IMG/VR virus record: IMGVR_UViG_3300036864_000108
Span: 1 to 64,000 of that record
Source of the DNA: a virus
DNA: 64,000 nt
Direction: 5' to 3' (one strand)
Shown: positions 13,596 to 20,906 of the stretch, in pieces
How the letters are laid out: each line of letters starts with the position of its first letter
How positions within the stretch are numbered: the stretch's first letter is position 1
The notes under the pieces: generated by a model
What the model saw: only the letters and a program-made list of their open reading frames with translations
Told to the model about the DNA's origin: nothing
Database searches by the model: none
Made by a program: the position numbers and the translations under genes

Positions 13596-15193
13596 GTGGC
13601 ACCGCCGAAAATGTCGGGTTGGATCGGCTTGGTGATCCGCTGCCGGATCATGGCCAGGTAGTCGGGGCAGCCGTGCCCGGCGCACTGCCCGCACGGTTCC
13701 CGCTCGATCAGGATGGCGCGCATCCCTTCGATGACGGCGGCCTCACCAACGGGACCGGACCCAGCGAACAGGTCCAGCACGGTCCCGCCGGGCGGGGTTA
13801 CCAGGCGAACCAGCCACCGCATCAGGTCCAGCGGTTTCACGGTTGGGTGGGCTTCCCCGGTGCCGTCGGCGCGTTGGACTTTGGGGCGTTCGTGCGCCGG
13901 GGCCTTTGGCTCATAGCGGAAGACGGGGTAGAAGCGCGAGGCGCCGCCGCAGGTTGCCTCGTACACGCCCTCTCGCGGCCCCTCGTATCTCCAACCCTCA
14001 CTGTTCGCCGCGGTGATCCGGGACCGATCTAGGCGTCCGCTGGTCAGCACGCCGCTCTGCCGGTCGAGTTCGTCGGCAGCATCCTCGCCGAGCACCAGGT
14101 TCGACGGCCAGCGGCCGTTCGGCTTGTATGTGCTAATGATGTCGCCGGGCTTCGCGCCGCCGATCCGGAGCGGGGGGCTGGATTGTTGCCGTTGTAAGGC
14201 TGAAAGGTCGACGTCGCTGCCGTGAGGGATACGGCAGGCGTCGATGTTCAGCGCCCCCGTGCCGTGTGTGAGCACGTTGTGCGCGACCGTGCCAGCAAGG
14301 GGTTTACGGGCGACCACGATCGGCTCCCAGGCCGGTTTTAGTGCCGTGCCCCAACCGTTCCAGCGACGGGCGTCATCGGTGGCCGGGGCGGTCAGGTCGT
14401 AGGCCCCGTCACTCGGCCCGGCGATCTGAACCATAGACGGGCGGCGGACCCGGTATCCCTGACCAGTGATTTGCCGCTCGTACGCTGCTTCCTCGTCATC
14501 GGAGACGTTGAGGGCCGCCTTCGCTAGCAGCCAGTTCGCGCGGCTTGGCGTGTGTCCGCCTTCCTCCCAGTCCCAGACGGTCTTCGCCGCATCAGCGAAG
14601 CCACACGCCTGCCCGAGTCGTTCACGGGTCCAGCCCCGCTGTTCGCGAAAGTGGCTGACCTTCGCCCGTACGAACTCGCCATGCTTGGCCCGGTCGATCG
14701 CTTTCCCCACGTCCAGCGATTTGGGAAACCCGGACCCATATGTCCACATGAGTCCTGGCGCGTCCCGGCCGGTCAAGTCGGCGACCGAGTCGCGGATCTC
14801 GAACCCGGCGTCCTCGATGCCACAGGCCAAGCGGTGCCAAGTGCGGGTCCCCCCGAACGCGAGCATGTACCCGCCCGGTTTGAGGACGCGCAGGCATTCG
14901 CGTGCCCACTGCTCGCACCAGGCTTGGAACGACTTCCCCGCGACGTACTCCGGCGAAGTGCGGGACGCGCGGCCAAACGCATTATCGCGACCCGCATCGG
15001 CCGTGTTGCGTGAGCGCCGGAACCCGTCCCCCGTCTTCCAGGGCGCGTCCCAGTCCTTGCCCATGAACTCCAGGCCGTACGGCGGATCCGTGACGACCGA
15101 GTCGATGGAGGCGTCGGGCATTTCGGCGACCACGGCCAGGCAATCGCCGTGATACAGAGTGACCGCGTCGTCCTGGTAGTAGGGCGCGGTCAT
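13592..15193 (-). CDS. DNA N4/N6-methyltransferase with inserted HTH
   Basis: A 533-residue protein of the beta-class amino-methylase order. DPPYG is near the N-terminus (36-40), LKPGG at about 105-109, and the SAM-binding LDLFAGSGPVGEA near the C-terminus (about 474-485). Residues about 174-235 form an XRE-like segment (FREQRGWTRERLGQACGFADAAKTVWDWEEG) placed between catalytic blocks, which is unusual. The enzyme probably modifies phage DNA against restriction. HPTVKPLDLMRWLV marks the typical C-terminal block. ATGA overlaps at both ends. Confidence 0.9.
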   Translation of the reverse strand: MTAPYYQDDAVTLYHGDCLAVVAEMPDASIDSVVTDPPYGLEFMGKDWDAPWKTGDGFRRSRNTADAGRDNAFGRASRTSPEYVAGKSFQAWCEQWARECLRVLKPGGYMLAFGGTRTWHRLACGIEDAGFEIRDSVADLTGRDAPGLMWTYGSGFPKSLDVGKAIDRAKHGEFVRAKVSHFREQRGWTRERLGQACGFADAAKTVWDWEEGGHTPSRANWLLAKAALNVSDDEEAAYERQITGQGYRVRRPSMVQIAGPSDGAYDLTAPATDDARRWNGWGTALKPAWEPIVVARKPLAGTVAHNVLTHGTGALNIDACRIPHGSDVDLSALQRQQSSPPLRIGGAKPGDIISTYKPNGRWPSNLVLGEDAADELDRQSGVLTSGRLDRSRITAANSEGWRYEGPREGVYEATCGGASRFYPVFRYEPKAPAHERPKVQRADGTGEAHPTVKPLDLMRWLVRLVTPPGGTVLDLFAGSGPVGEAAVIEGMRAILIEREPCGQCAGHGCPDYLAMIRQRITKPIQPDIFGGAT

Positions 15194-15447
15194 GATGCCT
15201 CGTCGAACAGTGATGCCTGCCCTTGCGGGACGGGCGGCGGTTTGGGGACTTGCAAGGCTTTGGCCCGTTCACCCGGGTCGGTGGTGCGCCACACGCCAAG
15301 CCGGCAGTAGTCGTGTGACAGGTCGACGCCGATGCCGATGCGGCCCAGCATCGACGCGACGAACGCGACAGTTCCCGTTCCCGAGAAGGGGTCCAGGATC
15401 GCAGCGGGTCGGGTGGGGGCGGGCCCGCGGACGATGAGTGCGCTCAT
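15190..15447 (-). CDS. methyltransferase fragment (SAM-binding part only)
   Basis: An 85-residue protein containing ILDPFSGTGTVAFVASMLGRIGIGVDLSHDYCRLG, the motif I block of a DNA amino-methylase, and nothing else. The catalytic DPPY part is missing. Its ATG overlaps the upstream stop, so it is still expressed as part of the chain. It could be a remnant of a second methylase, or supply a partner domain to the full enzyme downstream. Confidence 0.7.
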   Translation of the reverse strand: MSALIVRGPAPTRPAAILDPFSGTGTVAFVASMLGRIGIGVDLSHDYCRLGVWRTTDPGERAKALQVPKPPPVPQGQASLFDEAS

Positions 15448-15656
15448 GACTTCTTCGCCATAAGAGTCTCGCATCTCTTGCAACGCTGACGAGTATCAGA
15501 TTCGTTATCTTCGTCAGTTCTACGACGATCTACGTATCTACCGCATGCGCTATAGATTCTGTCTCCTACAACTGCGTGTAGTTTCTGTCCGTAGGTGCTG
15601 AGAAACCATTGTGCGTTCAGCTCGGCCGCCTGCCGTAGTGTCTTGACGGCGTTCAT
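15444..15656 (-). CDS. small zinc-binding protein of atypical base composition
   Basis: A 70-residue protein: LRQAAELNAQWFLSTYGQKLHAVVGDRIYSACGRYVDRRRTDED, ending RCKRCETLMAKKS. One CxxxxxxxC and a CKRC pair may bind zinc. The coding DNA (15450-15600) is clearly less GC-rich than its neighbours, a sign of recent arrival from another source. Junctions are still ATGA overlaps. Confidence 0.65.
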   Translation of the reverse strand: MNAVKTLRQAAELNAQWFLSTYGQKLHAVVGDRIYSACGRYVDRRRTDEDNESDTRQRCKRCETLMAKKS

Positions 15657-15892
15657 CGGACACCGTCCTCTACCCCGCACAAGTAAGCCCGGGCGACGGC
15701 CAGGGCGTAGTCGAGTGCTGAACCGACCATTCCGGGTGATGACACATCGAGAATGTTGGCTGTATATTCCAGCCAGTCGGCGACAGTCAGAGCAATGCCT
15801 GAGTCCCATGAATGCCGCATCAGCGTCGCAGCCTCGCGCAAGATCTTGGAGTCGTCGTGGGTGGCGTCACTCGCTGCTGGTAAGGCGGTCAT
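15653..15892 (-). CDS. hypothetical helical protein
   Basis: A 79-residue protein: LPAASDATHDDSKILREAATLMRHSWDSGIALTVADWLEYTANIL..., ending LAVARAYLCGVEDGVR. The THDD segment near the start recalls the proteins at 10889 and 11358, but the rest differs. ATGA overlaps occur at both ends. The function is unknown. Confidence 0.6.
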   Translation of the reverse strand: MTALPAASDATHDDSKILREAATLMRHSWDSGIALTVADWLEYTANILDVSSPGMVGSALDYALAVARAYLCGVEDGVR

Positions 15893-16164
15893 GATGCGCC
15901 CCCGTTTTGTTGCCGCAGGATGTGGCGGACTTCGTTGATGTGCCGTATCAGCGCGTCGCATTGGGTGGGTACGGCCCGCAGCCGCGGCCGGTCGGCCTGT
16001 TCGGTTTGCTGCCGGAAGTGTTCGCCGTACGTGAACCAGTACCGGGCTTCATCTTCGGCGAGCCGCAGTTCGGTGCGCAAACACCGCCATGTGTGCCACG
16101 CCCAGGCGGCTGCGGCGATGGTGGTGAGGGTGAGTGCGGCGTGGGCGAGCCGGCGGCGGGTCAT
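15889..16164 (-). CDS. small membrane protein
   Basis: A 91-residue protein with an N-terminal transmembrane segment (LAHAALTLTTIAAAAWAWHTW) and a charged helical tail (RTELRLAEDEARYWFTYGEHFRQQTEQADRPR). It is likely anchored with the tail in the cytoplasm. ATGA overlaps join the neighbours. Role unknown. Confidence 0.65.
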   Translation of the reverse strand: MTRRRLAHAALTLTTIAAAAWAWHTWRCLRTELRLAEDEARYWFTYGEHFRQQTEQADRPRLRAVPTQCDALIRHINEVRHILRQQNGGAS

Positions 16165-16382
16165 GACGTGCCGCGATTCACGAATGGTCGCAGGTCGAAC
16201 ACAGCCCATTGGTCGATCTGTGACATGCCGCGTGAACCGATGTGTTTCTCGGCATGATCGTAGCAGCGCGGACCGAGTGCTTCGGGTGGGAACAGTTTCC
16301 CCCAAAGGATGAACTCGGCATGATGGATCGGGTCGCGGCCTTCGTCTCGGCACTCGCGGCAGAACTCCAGACGGTCACTCAC
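16161..16382 (-). CDS. zinc-binding hypothetical protein
   Basis: A 73-residue protein: VSDRLEFCRECRDEGRDPIHHAEFILWG, GPRCYDHAEKH. CxxC plus Cys/His ligands fit a zinc finger resembling small phage and host regulatory proteins. The GTG at 16382 begins the domain; longer starts add unsupported residues. It is separated from the next upstream gene by about 50 bases. Confidence 0.6.
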   Translation of the reverse strand: MSDRLEFCRECRDEGRDPIHHAEFILWGKLFPPEALGPRCYDHAEKHIGSRGMSQIDQWAVFDLRPFVNRGTS

Positions 16383-16434
16383 CCGGCACCTCCCGCGGTG
16401 ATCTGCAGTAGTGGCCGGCGTCGAGGAGCCGGGT

Positions 16435-16689
16435 TCACGGCGCACCCGCCTGCATGCGCGCCAGTTCCAGGTCACGCATCGTGGACTGGAATGCGTGTGC
16501 GGCGTGGACGACGTCCTGGAGGTGCGCCAACTCGGTGTGATCGTGGGGGTTGCCGGGTTCGGTGATGGCGTTGAACTGGTGGCGCGTGTCGAGTGCCTCC
16601 ACCATGCCGTCGAAGTCGACGTCGTCGAGGAGGATGATCGCGGTGATGATGTGCGCCAGATGTTCGTTTGCCTGTTCGCGGGTCATCAT
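16435..16689 (-). CDS. hypothetical helical protein
   Basis: An 84-residue protein: MMTREQANEHLAHIITAIILLDDVDFDGMVEALDTRHQFN, then HTELAHLQDVVHAAHAFQ. The ATG at 16689 overlaps the upstream TGA (ATGA). The long frame upstream to 16914 is shadow of the neighbours. All-helical; unknown function. Confidence 0.6.
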   Translation of the reverse strand: MMTREQANEHLAHIITAIILLDDVDFDGMVEALDTRHQFNAITEPGNPHDHTELAHLQDVVHAAHAFQSTMRDLELARMQAGAP

Positions 16690-16877
16690 GATGTTTTCCC
16701 CCACTCTTTGCGGCGTTCCTCTTGGTACAGGCGCCGATATTCGGCCTGGTATTTGTATGCGAGGTTGAGGAGTGCGCGTTGCCGGGCGCGACCGTCGCGG
16801 CGCTGCCGTTCCGCGTAGTCGGGGTTCCGTTGCCGGTATTCCCGCATGTATTCGGCCTTGTCCGACGGCGCGGTCAT
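16686..16877 (-). CDS. small highly basic protein
   Basis: A 63-residue protein rich in Tyr and Arg: KAEYMREYRQRNPDYAERQRRDGRARQR, YKYQAEYRRLYQEERRKEW. The MREYRQRNP pattern is common in the tails of phage HNH-type or nucleic-acid-binding proteins. The start overlaps the upstream stop as TGATG. It probably binds DNA or RNA. Confidence 0.6.
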   Translation of the reverse strand: MTAPSDKAEYMREYRQRNPDYAERQRRDGRARQRALLNLAYKYQAEYRRLYQEERRKEWGKTS

Positions 16878-17017
16878 CAGTCGCTGCTCCCGTTCGTGAA
16901 GTCGTAGGCGACACGGACGAGGGAGTTTTCTCGGTGCCAGGGGCATTCGTCGGCGGGCAGGTCGTACCAGGGGCATGACTCGTCGTGTTGCCCGCACGCG
17001 GCGGTGAGGACGGTCAT
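16877..17017 (-). CDS. 46-residue metal-binding peptide
   Basis: A 46-residue ORF, MTVLTAACGQHDESCPWYDLP..., with CGQHDESC and DECPWHRE that could bind a metal ion. TGATG overlaps at both ends embed it in the chain, which is the main support. The function is unknown. Confidence 0.5.
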   Translation of the reverse strand: MTVLTAACGQHDESCPWYDLPADECPWHRENSLVRVAYDFTNGSSD

Positions 17018-17364
17018 CACCCGTTCCTCCGCCCATACAACAAAGGCCGCAGCGCGAAATCCACGTCCTCGCAGATTCGGTGCAGGGCGGCCTCGTAGCC
17101 GTGGTCGTTGTCCGGGTACCGTTCGTCCACGTCGCATGGCGCGAGGTACCCGCATTCCAAATCGCGGCGGCGTTCCACGGCTTCGGCGAGCGCCGCGAAT
17201 TGGATGCCGGGTTCGTCCAAGGTGGGGTGGGCGATGATTCGGACGGCGGCTTGCAGGTCTTTCGGCTGCCAGTGTTCCCGCGTCTCGGCGAGGCCCAGCA
17301 GAGCACTTTCGGCCATGGCGGCGGGGAGGGCGGGCAGGGCGTTGGTGTGCCCGACAGCGGTCAC
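17017..17364 (-). CDS. hypothetical protein
   Basis: A 115-residue protein: AMAESALLGLAETREHWQPKDLQAAVRIIAHPTLD, EAVERRRDLECGYLAPCDVDER, LHRICEDVDFALRPLLYGRR. Mostly helical with scattered cysteines. The GTG at 17364 overlaps the upstream stop (GTGA). I do not recognise the family. Confidence 0.6.
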   Translation of the reverse strand: MTAVGHTNALPALPAAMAESALLGLAETREHWQPKDLQAAVRIIAHPTLDEPGIQFAALAEAVERRRDLECGYLAPCDVDERYPDNDHGYEAALHRICEDVDFALRPLLYGRRNG

Positions 17365-17786
17365 GGCGTGCCGTCTTTCTCGGCTACCCATTCGTAGCCC
17401 GGCTGGATTCCCTGGCTGTTGCTGACGAACGACGGTGCCCACCCGGCGTTCACGAGCCGCAGCGCGGCCGCACGGTCAGAGAACATGCGGAGTCGTCCGA
17501 CGAGGAAGTCAGCCAACTCCTCGGGCGTTGCGAACGATGGGGAGAGCGGCGTGCCCTCGGTGACGGTCTCGTACAGCTGGTAGCCGAGCGGCGTGCCCTC
17601 CGGCCATTTCGGCATGTACTCGGAGGGCTCGTCGTCGATGTCTTCCATGTACTCCCGTGGCAGCAGCGGCTCGAAGTGTCGGCCCTGCCCTGTCCAATCC
17701 CATTCGTTCGGCGGCCGCGCAGGATTGGGATGCAGGTCCAGTGGGTGTTCCCATCCGACGGGGATGCGGCGAATCTCTCGTCCCAT
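17361..17786 (-). CDS. conserved MGREIRR-type protein
   Basis: A 141-residue protein starting MGREIRRIPVGWEHPLDLHPNPARPP, followed by acidic EYMEDIDDEPSEYMPKWPEGTPLGYQLYETVTEGTPLSP, FATPEELADFLV and PGYEWVAEKDGTP. Proteins with this start and a C-terminal G/E-W motif are widespread in actinobacteria and their phages, with no known function. The start lies one base after the upstream stop. Confidence 0.7.
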   Translation of the reverse strand: MGREIRRIPVGWEHPLDLHPNPARPPNEWDWTGQGRHFEPLLPREYMEDIDDEPSEYMPKWPEGTPLGYQLYETVTEGTPLSPSFATPEELADFLVGRLRMFSDRAAALRLVNAGWAPSFVSNSQGIQPGYEWVAEKDGTP

Positions 17787-17787
17787 G

Positions 17788-18111
17788 TCAGTTGCCCCCA
17801 TCCTGGTCGCGTCGTTGCATGAGTGGTCGTGTGGTGGCTCGGTCGATGAGTTCGCGGGCCTGCCGCTGGTGCGGTGACAGCGCCATCTGTGTGGTGAGCG
17901 CCCACCGCTGCGCAGCGTCGCGGGCCTCGGCGGCCTCAACGTGCCGAACGATGTGGTCGGCGATGGTCTGCGGTGGGTGCCCGGCGAGTACAGCGGCGGC
18001 AGCCAGGGTGGCGGCGAAGTCCCGGTCTGTGGCTGCGGCGACCGCGGCGAGCACGTCGGGGGTGCGGCCGACGGCGCGGAGCAGCTGGTAGCCGGAAAGT
18101 TCGGCGGTCAC
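17788..18111 (-). CDS. hypothetical helical protein
   Basis: A 107-residue protein: ELSGYQLLRAVGRTPDVLAAVAAATDRDFAATLAAAAVL, IVRHVEAAEARDAAQRWAL, then a basic tail. Alanine-rich helices dominate. The GTG at 18111 overlaps the upstream stop. Function unknown. Confidence 0.6.
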   Translation of the reverse strand: MTAELSGYQLLRAVGRTPDVLAAVAAATDRDFAATLAAAAVLAGHPPQTIADHIVRHVEAAEARDAAQRWALTTQMALSPHQRQARELIDRATTRPLMQRRDQDGGN

Positions 18112-18359
18112 GGCGCACCTGCCGTCCTGTAGTGGCTGTGTGTCGCGTCGTAGAACTGCCCGGCCGCGTTGATGATCTGCGCGGCGATCTGCAGTTGCTC
18201 TTCTACGGGCAGGTCCTCGTCGATGCTGATGTTGATCCACACGCCGGGGGAGTTCCGGAAGGTGAGGATGGGGGGGCGTTGCGGGTAGGTGTCGCATTCC
18301 GCGGCGTCGCCGTGTTCGGGGTTGAGGATCATTCCTGTGTTGAGGATCGCGGTCATCAT
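18108..18359 (-). CDS. hypothetical protein
   Basis: An 83-residue protein: MMTAILNTGMILNPEHGD, PILTFRNSPGVWINISIDEDLPVEEQLQIAAQIINAAGQFYD. It has an N-terminal beta hairpin and C-terminal helix. The ATG at 18359 overlaps the stop of a 25-codon gene. Unknown function. Confidence 0.6.
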   Translation of the reverse strand: MMTAILNTGMILNPEHGDAAECDTYPQRPPILTFRNSPGVWINISIDEDLPVEEQLQIAAQIINAAGQFYDATHSHYRTAGAP

Positions 18360-18433
18360 TCGCCCTCGTTCCATGCGAGATCGTTGAGCAGGTCGTGGAT
18401 GGTTTGCTCGAATCGGGCTTCGACGGCGGTCAT
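18356..18433 (-). CDS. 25-residue micro-ORF
   Basis: The ORF encodes MTAVEARFEQTIHDLLNDLAWNEGE-type sequence: one amphipathic helix with conserved-looking acidic end. Both ends are perfect ATGA overlaps with the flanking genes, so ribosomes must traverse it. This is the main evidence that it is a gene. It may serve mainly as a coupling element. Confidence 0.4.
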   Translation of the reverse strand: MTAVEARFEQTIHDLLNDLAWNEGE

Positions 18434-18606
18434 CGGAGCGTCCACATCACGAAGGTGATGGCGGCGGCGACGACGGCGATGAGTGCGGCGTCGAGGGCGA
18501 GGGCGGTGAGGATGCCGGCGCAGCCGCTGCCCTCCGCGTCAGGGTCGGGCTTCTCAGTGAGCCACTGCTCGTAGATTTCTCGGCCGGTGTTCGGTTCGTG
18601 TGTCAT
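18430..18606 (-). CDS. small tail-anchored membrane protein
   Basis: A 58-residue protein with a polar N-terminus (THEPNTGREIYEQWLTEKPD) and one C-terminal hydrophobic segment (ILTALALDAALIAVVAAAITFVMW). GGGAG lies 9 bases before the ATG. It is the first gene after the hairpin that follows the ParB-like genes, so it may head a new transcript. Confidence 0.65.
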   Translation of the reverse strand: MTHEPNTGREIYEQWLTEKPDPDAEGSGCAGILTALALDAALIAVVAAAITFVMWTLR

Positions 18607-18663
18607 GGGGTCCGCTCCCTTTCTGTTGTGGTTCACTTGCGGGTTGTGGGATCGCTCCCACCG

Positions 18664-18695
18664 CCCCGCCCCCCGTCTCGACCCGAGGGGCGGGG
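18664..18695 (-). terminator. GC-rich hairpin after ParB-like gene
   Basis: CCCCGCCCC (18664-18672) pairs with GGGGCGGGG (18687-18695) across a 14-base loop, starting 11 bases beyond the stop of the ParB-like gene on the minus strand. No U-run follows. It may terminate or attenuate transcription before the small-gene operon. Confidence 0.5.
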
Positions 18696-18705
18696 CTTCC
18701 TTGGG

Positions 18706-19527
18706 TTAGAGCCGAATCCGCTTCGCCGAGTCGGCAGGTAGCCCACGGTTGTACTGCTCCGCTACGACCTCGACGGCAGCCCGCACCGTTGAGACGCCGC
18801 GGGTGACGCTCAGCTCGACCTTCCGCTGCGCAGCCATAGCAGTGATCTGCTGCGCGGGAAGACCGCGGAGCTTGTCGTACAGCCGGTCCTCATCGACCTC
18901 GGACTTGCTGACGAAAACCTTGCTGAGCGCCTTCAGGAGCACGCTCTCCGGCCGCTCCTGATTGCCGTAGGCGCGCGCGTAGAATGTGAAGACGCGGGAC
19001 AGGTGCTCCGGACCGCTGATCTCCACGTACTTGCGGCGTTCCGCGTCGCGCATGATGGCGACACCTGCGGTGCGGTCCCGGAACGTGGAGTCTTCGGCGC
19101 GGTCGGCGACGAAGATGAACCCAGCGGACTGGGCGGCCATCTGAACATCGAGAGTGGCCTGGTCACCGGACGTCGCAAGGTTGCGGTCCCGATCGACTGC
19201 CGCCACACCAGCTCGGTCGTTGCGGCCCATGAACAGCCGCGCCTCGTCAGCCTTCGACAATCCCGCAAAGATCTCGCAGGTCACGGTGGAGACACCGTTG
19301 CCGTTAGCCCTCTTGGTGGCTTCGAGCCGATGCTGGCCGTCCAAGATGTACAGCCCGTCCTGACGCTCGGAGACGAGCAGTTCGCCGAGCAGGACGGGGG
19401 CGAAGTTGCCGATCAGCTTCCGCAGCCTCGCCGGGACGATCGCCCGCTGAACGGCGAGGTCCACCTTGACGTCGCTGACCGCGACATCAACCCCGTACTT
19501 GTGTTCCGTGTACTCGATGGGCTCCAT
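18706..19527 (-). CDS. ParB/DUF6551-like protein
   Basis: A 273-residue protein with a ParB/sulfiredoxin-like N-terminal domain: VDLAVQRAIVPARLRKLIGNF, LYILDGQHRLEATKRA (the DGQHR motif at about 65-70), then CEIFAGLSKADEARLFMGRND. The C-terminal half is helical. Such DUF6551-type proteins are common beside replication genes in actinophages. They lack an obvious parS partner; the DGxHR fold may bind nucleotide. The ATG at 19527 is preferred because AGAGGAG is well spaced from it and not from the ATG at 19533. Confidence 0.78.
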   Translation of the reverse strand: MEPIEYTEHKYGVDVAVSDVKVDLAVQRAIVPARLRKLIGNFAPVLLGELLVSERQDGLYILDGQHRLEATKRANGNGVSTVTCEIFAGLSKADEARLFMGRNDRAGVAAVDRDRNLATSGDQATLDVQMAAQSAGFIFVADRAEDSTFRDRTAGVAIMRDAERRKYVEISGPEHLSRVFTFYARAYGNQERPESVLLKALSKVFVSKSEVDEDRLYDKLRGLPAQQITAMAAQRKVELSVTRGVSTVRAAVEVVAEQYNRGLPADSAKRIRL

Positions 19528-19541
19528 GCCCATCTCCTCTC

Positions 19542-20450
19542 TTATTGCTGCTCCCTGACGGGAGATCCCCGCACTATGCGGGAAGCTTTCTCGGCGTCTT
19601 CAAGCTCTTTGAGCTTGGCGCCGAATTCTGCGACGAGGCCCCTCAGCTTTTTGAGGACAGATGGGAGCCGGAAGTCTGGGGCGATCAGTTTCTCGGCGCG
19701 GATAAGGTCCGCGTCCATGCCGGGGTCTTGCAGCGCCCGCGTGAGGGCGAGGATGCATTCGCTCAGAGCCGCTTTGACGCGGTCTTGTGTCGCCAGGACT
19801 CGGGCGGGTGGCCTGGACACTTCGCGTACGGAGCCGCCGATGGCCTCATGCGAAGCGCGCCATACGGCTTCTTCGGCCTTCTGTTCGGCGCGTTTCGCGG
19901 CCTGCTTCGGCGCCGCCTTCGCGCGTTGCTTGGCGAGTTCCTCTTGTCGCTTGATTTCTGGATCTGGCCGCAGCATGGGGGGCTTCGTCTTGGGCTTCCT
20001 AGCCTGATACGTCCTGCCATCCTCGCCAGTCCTGACGGAGTGTTGGGGAATTTCCCCAACACTCTCCATCTGGATTCGGACACGGCCGACGGTCTTATGA
20101 TCACAGCCCACTAACCGGCCCACATGTCCGTCGGTGGCATCCGGCCGACGTAGCAGGTAACGCCTGATCGTTGCGCGCTTCTGGTCATTGGTTTGATGAC
20201 GGCCGATGAGATTGAGCGCGAGGCTGGCGTCGAGCTTTTCGGCCTCGCTGAGTCCCGCAGGTAGTTGATGGATCGGGTATTCCGCCCCCGACTCTTCCGC
20301 GATCTGCTTGCGATGGTGTCCGTCGATCACCTCGCCGAACTCGTCCACGATCACCGGCTGCAACACGCCGCGTTCGGCGATGTCCTCGCGGAGATCCGCA
20401 TACTGCTGCTCGGTCAGCGGATCGAGGAGTTGGTACTTTGGCGCGTTCAT
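19542..20450 (-). CDS. ParB-like nuclease-domain protein
   Basis: A 302-residue protein. The N-terminal domain is ParB-like: YQLLDPLTEQQYADLREDIAERGVLQPVIVDEFGEVIDGHHRKQIAEE, with the conserved G-E-V-I-D-G-H-H-R. A KorB/ParB-like helix-turn-helix follows (HVGRLVGCDHKTVGRVR). Then come a long basic helix (EELAKQRAKAAPKQAAKRAEQKAEEA) and a helical end. It probably binds specific DNA, for regulation or partition. With the DUF6551 gene it makes a tandem pair; a ParA gene is not seen in the window. Confidence 0.82.
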   Translation of the reverse strand: MNAPKYQLLDPLTEQQYADLREDIAERGVLQPVIVDEFGEVIDGHHRKQIAEESGAEYPIHQLPAGLSEAEKLDASLALNLIGRHQTNDQKRATIRRYLLRRPDATDGHVGRLVGCDHKTVGRVRIQMESVGEIPQHSVRTGEDGRTYQARKPKTKPPMLRPDPEIKRQEELAKQRAKAAPKQAAKRAEQKAEEAVWRASHEAIGGSVREVSRPPARVLATQDRVKAALSECILALTRALQDPGMDADLIRAEKLIAPDFRLPSVLKKLRGLVAEFGAKLKELEDAEKASRIVRGSPVREQQ

Positions 20451-20575
20451 GCCTTCGCCGCCTTCCTGGCTTCTCGGAAAGCCGGACCCAAGGTCAGCGC
20501 CAGTCGGTCGGCTTGCTCGGGGGTGAACGGAGGGGCGGCGTCAACGATCTGCTTGATGTACTCATCGCCGGTCAT
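20447..20575 (-). CDS. 42-residue hypothetical protein
   Basis: A 42-residue ORF: TGDEYIKQIVDAAPPFTPEQADRL, then LGPAFREARKAAKA. The PPFTPEQADRL helix start resembles small actinophage and host DNA-associated peptides found before ParB-like genes. ATGA overlaps at both ends support expression. Confidence 0.6.
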   Translation of the reverse strand: MTGDEYIKQIVDAAPPFTPEQADRLALTLGPAFREARKAAKA

Positions 20576-20700
20576 GCCGCGCCTCCTTGCTGCTCGTTGT
20601 CGAATAAGCGCCGCAGCAACGCGAGCTGCGCGGCGGTGGGCGGCGGCGCCTGCGCGAGCTGCTCACGGAGCCACTGGCTTGAGATCTGCTCCGGGGTCAT
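20572..20700 (-). CDS. 42-residue hypothetical protein
   Basis: A 42-residue ORF: TPEQISSQWLREQLAQAPPPTAAQLALLRRLFDNE. The motif APPPTAAQLALLRRLF parallels PPFTPEQADRLALTL of the next gene, so both may be short relatives. ATGA overlaps at both ends. Confidence 0.6.
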   Translation of the reverse strand: MTPEQISSQWLREQLAQAPPPTAAQLALLRRLFDNEQQGGAA

Positions 20701-20906
20701 GACGCGGGCTCGATTTCGTCGGGGCGCAACGCGATGTCGACCGGGTTGTCTGCGGTGGTGACCCTGACGACGACCCAGTCCTCGATGGCGCCACGCAGGA
20801 AGCCGGAGTAGACCGTGCCTCGTTCGCCTCGCCAGGAACGACCGGCGATCATCCGGTCAGAGGTCACAAACACGGTGTCGCCCTCCTCGACTTGCTCTTC
20901 ATCCAC
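20697..20906 (-). CDS. small beta-barrel-like hypothetical protein
   Basis: A 69-residue protein: EEGDTVFVTSDRMIAGRSWRGERGTVYSGFLRG, WVVVRVTTADNP, LRPDEIEPAS. The GDxVxV..RGTV..L.P.ELE pattern suggests an SH3/KOW-like barrel. The GTG start directly follows the TAG of the XRE gene. Unknown role. Confidence 0.65.
   Translation of the reverse strand: MDEEQVEEGDTVFVTSDRMIAGRSWRGERGTVYSGFLRGAIEDWVVVRVTTADNPVDIALRPDEIEPAS

Noticed and set aside
18706-20450. Complete ParABS partition system
   Set aside because: Two ParB-like genes are present, but no ParA ATPase and no clear parS repeat were found.
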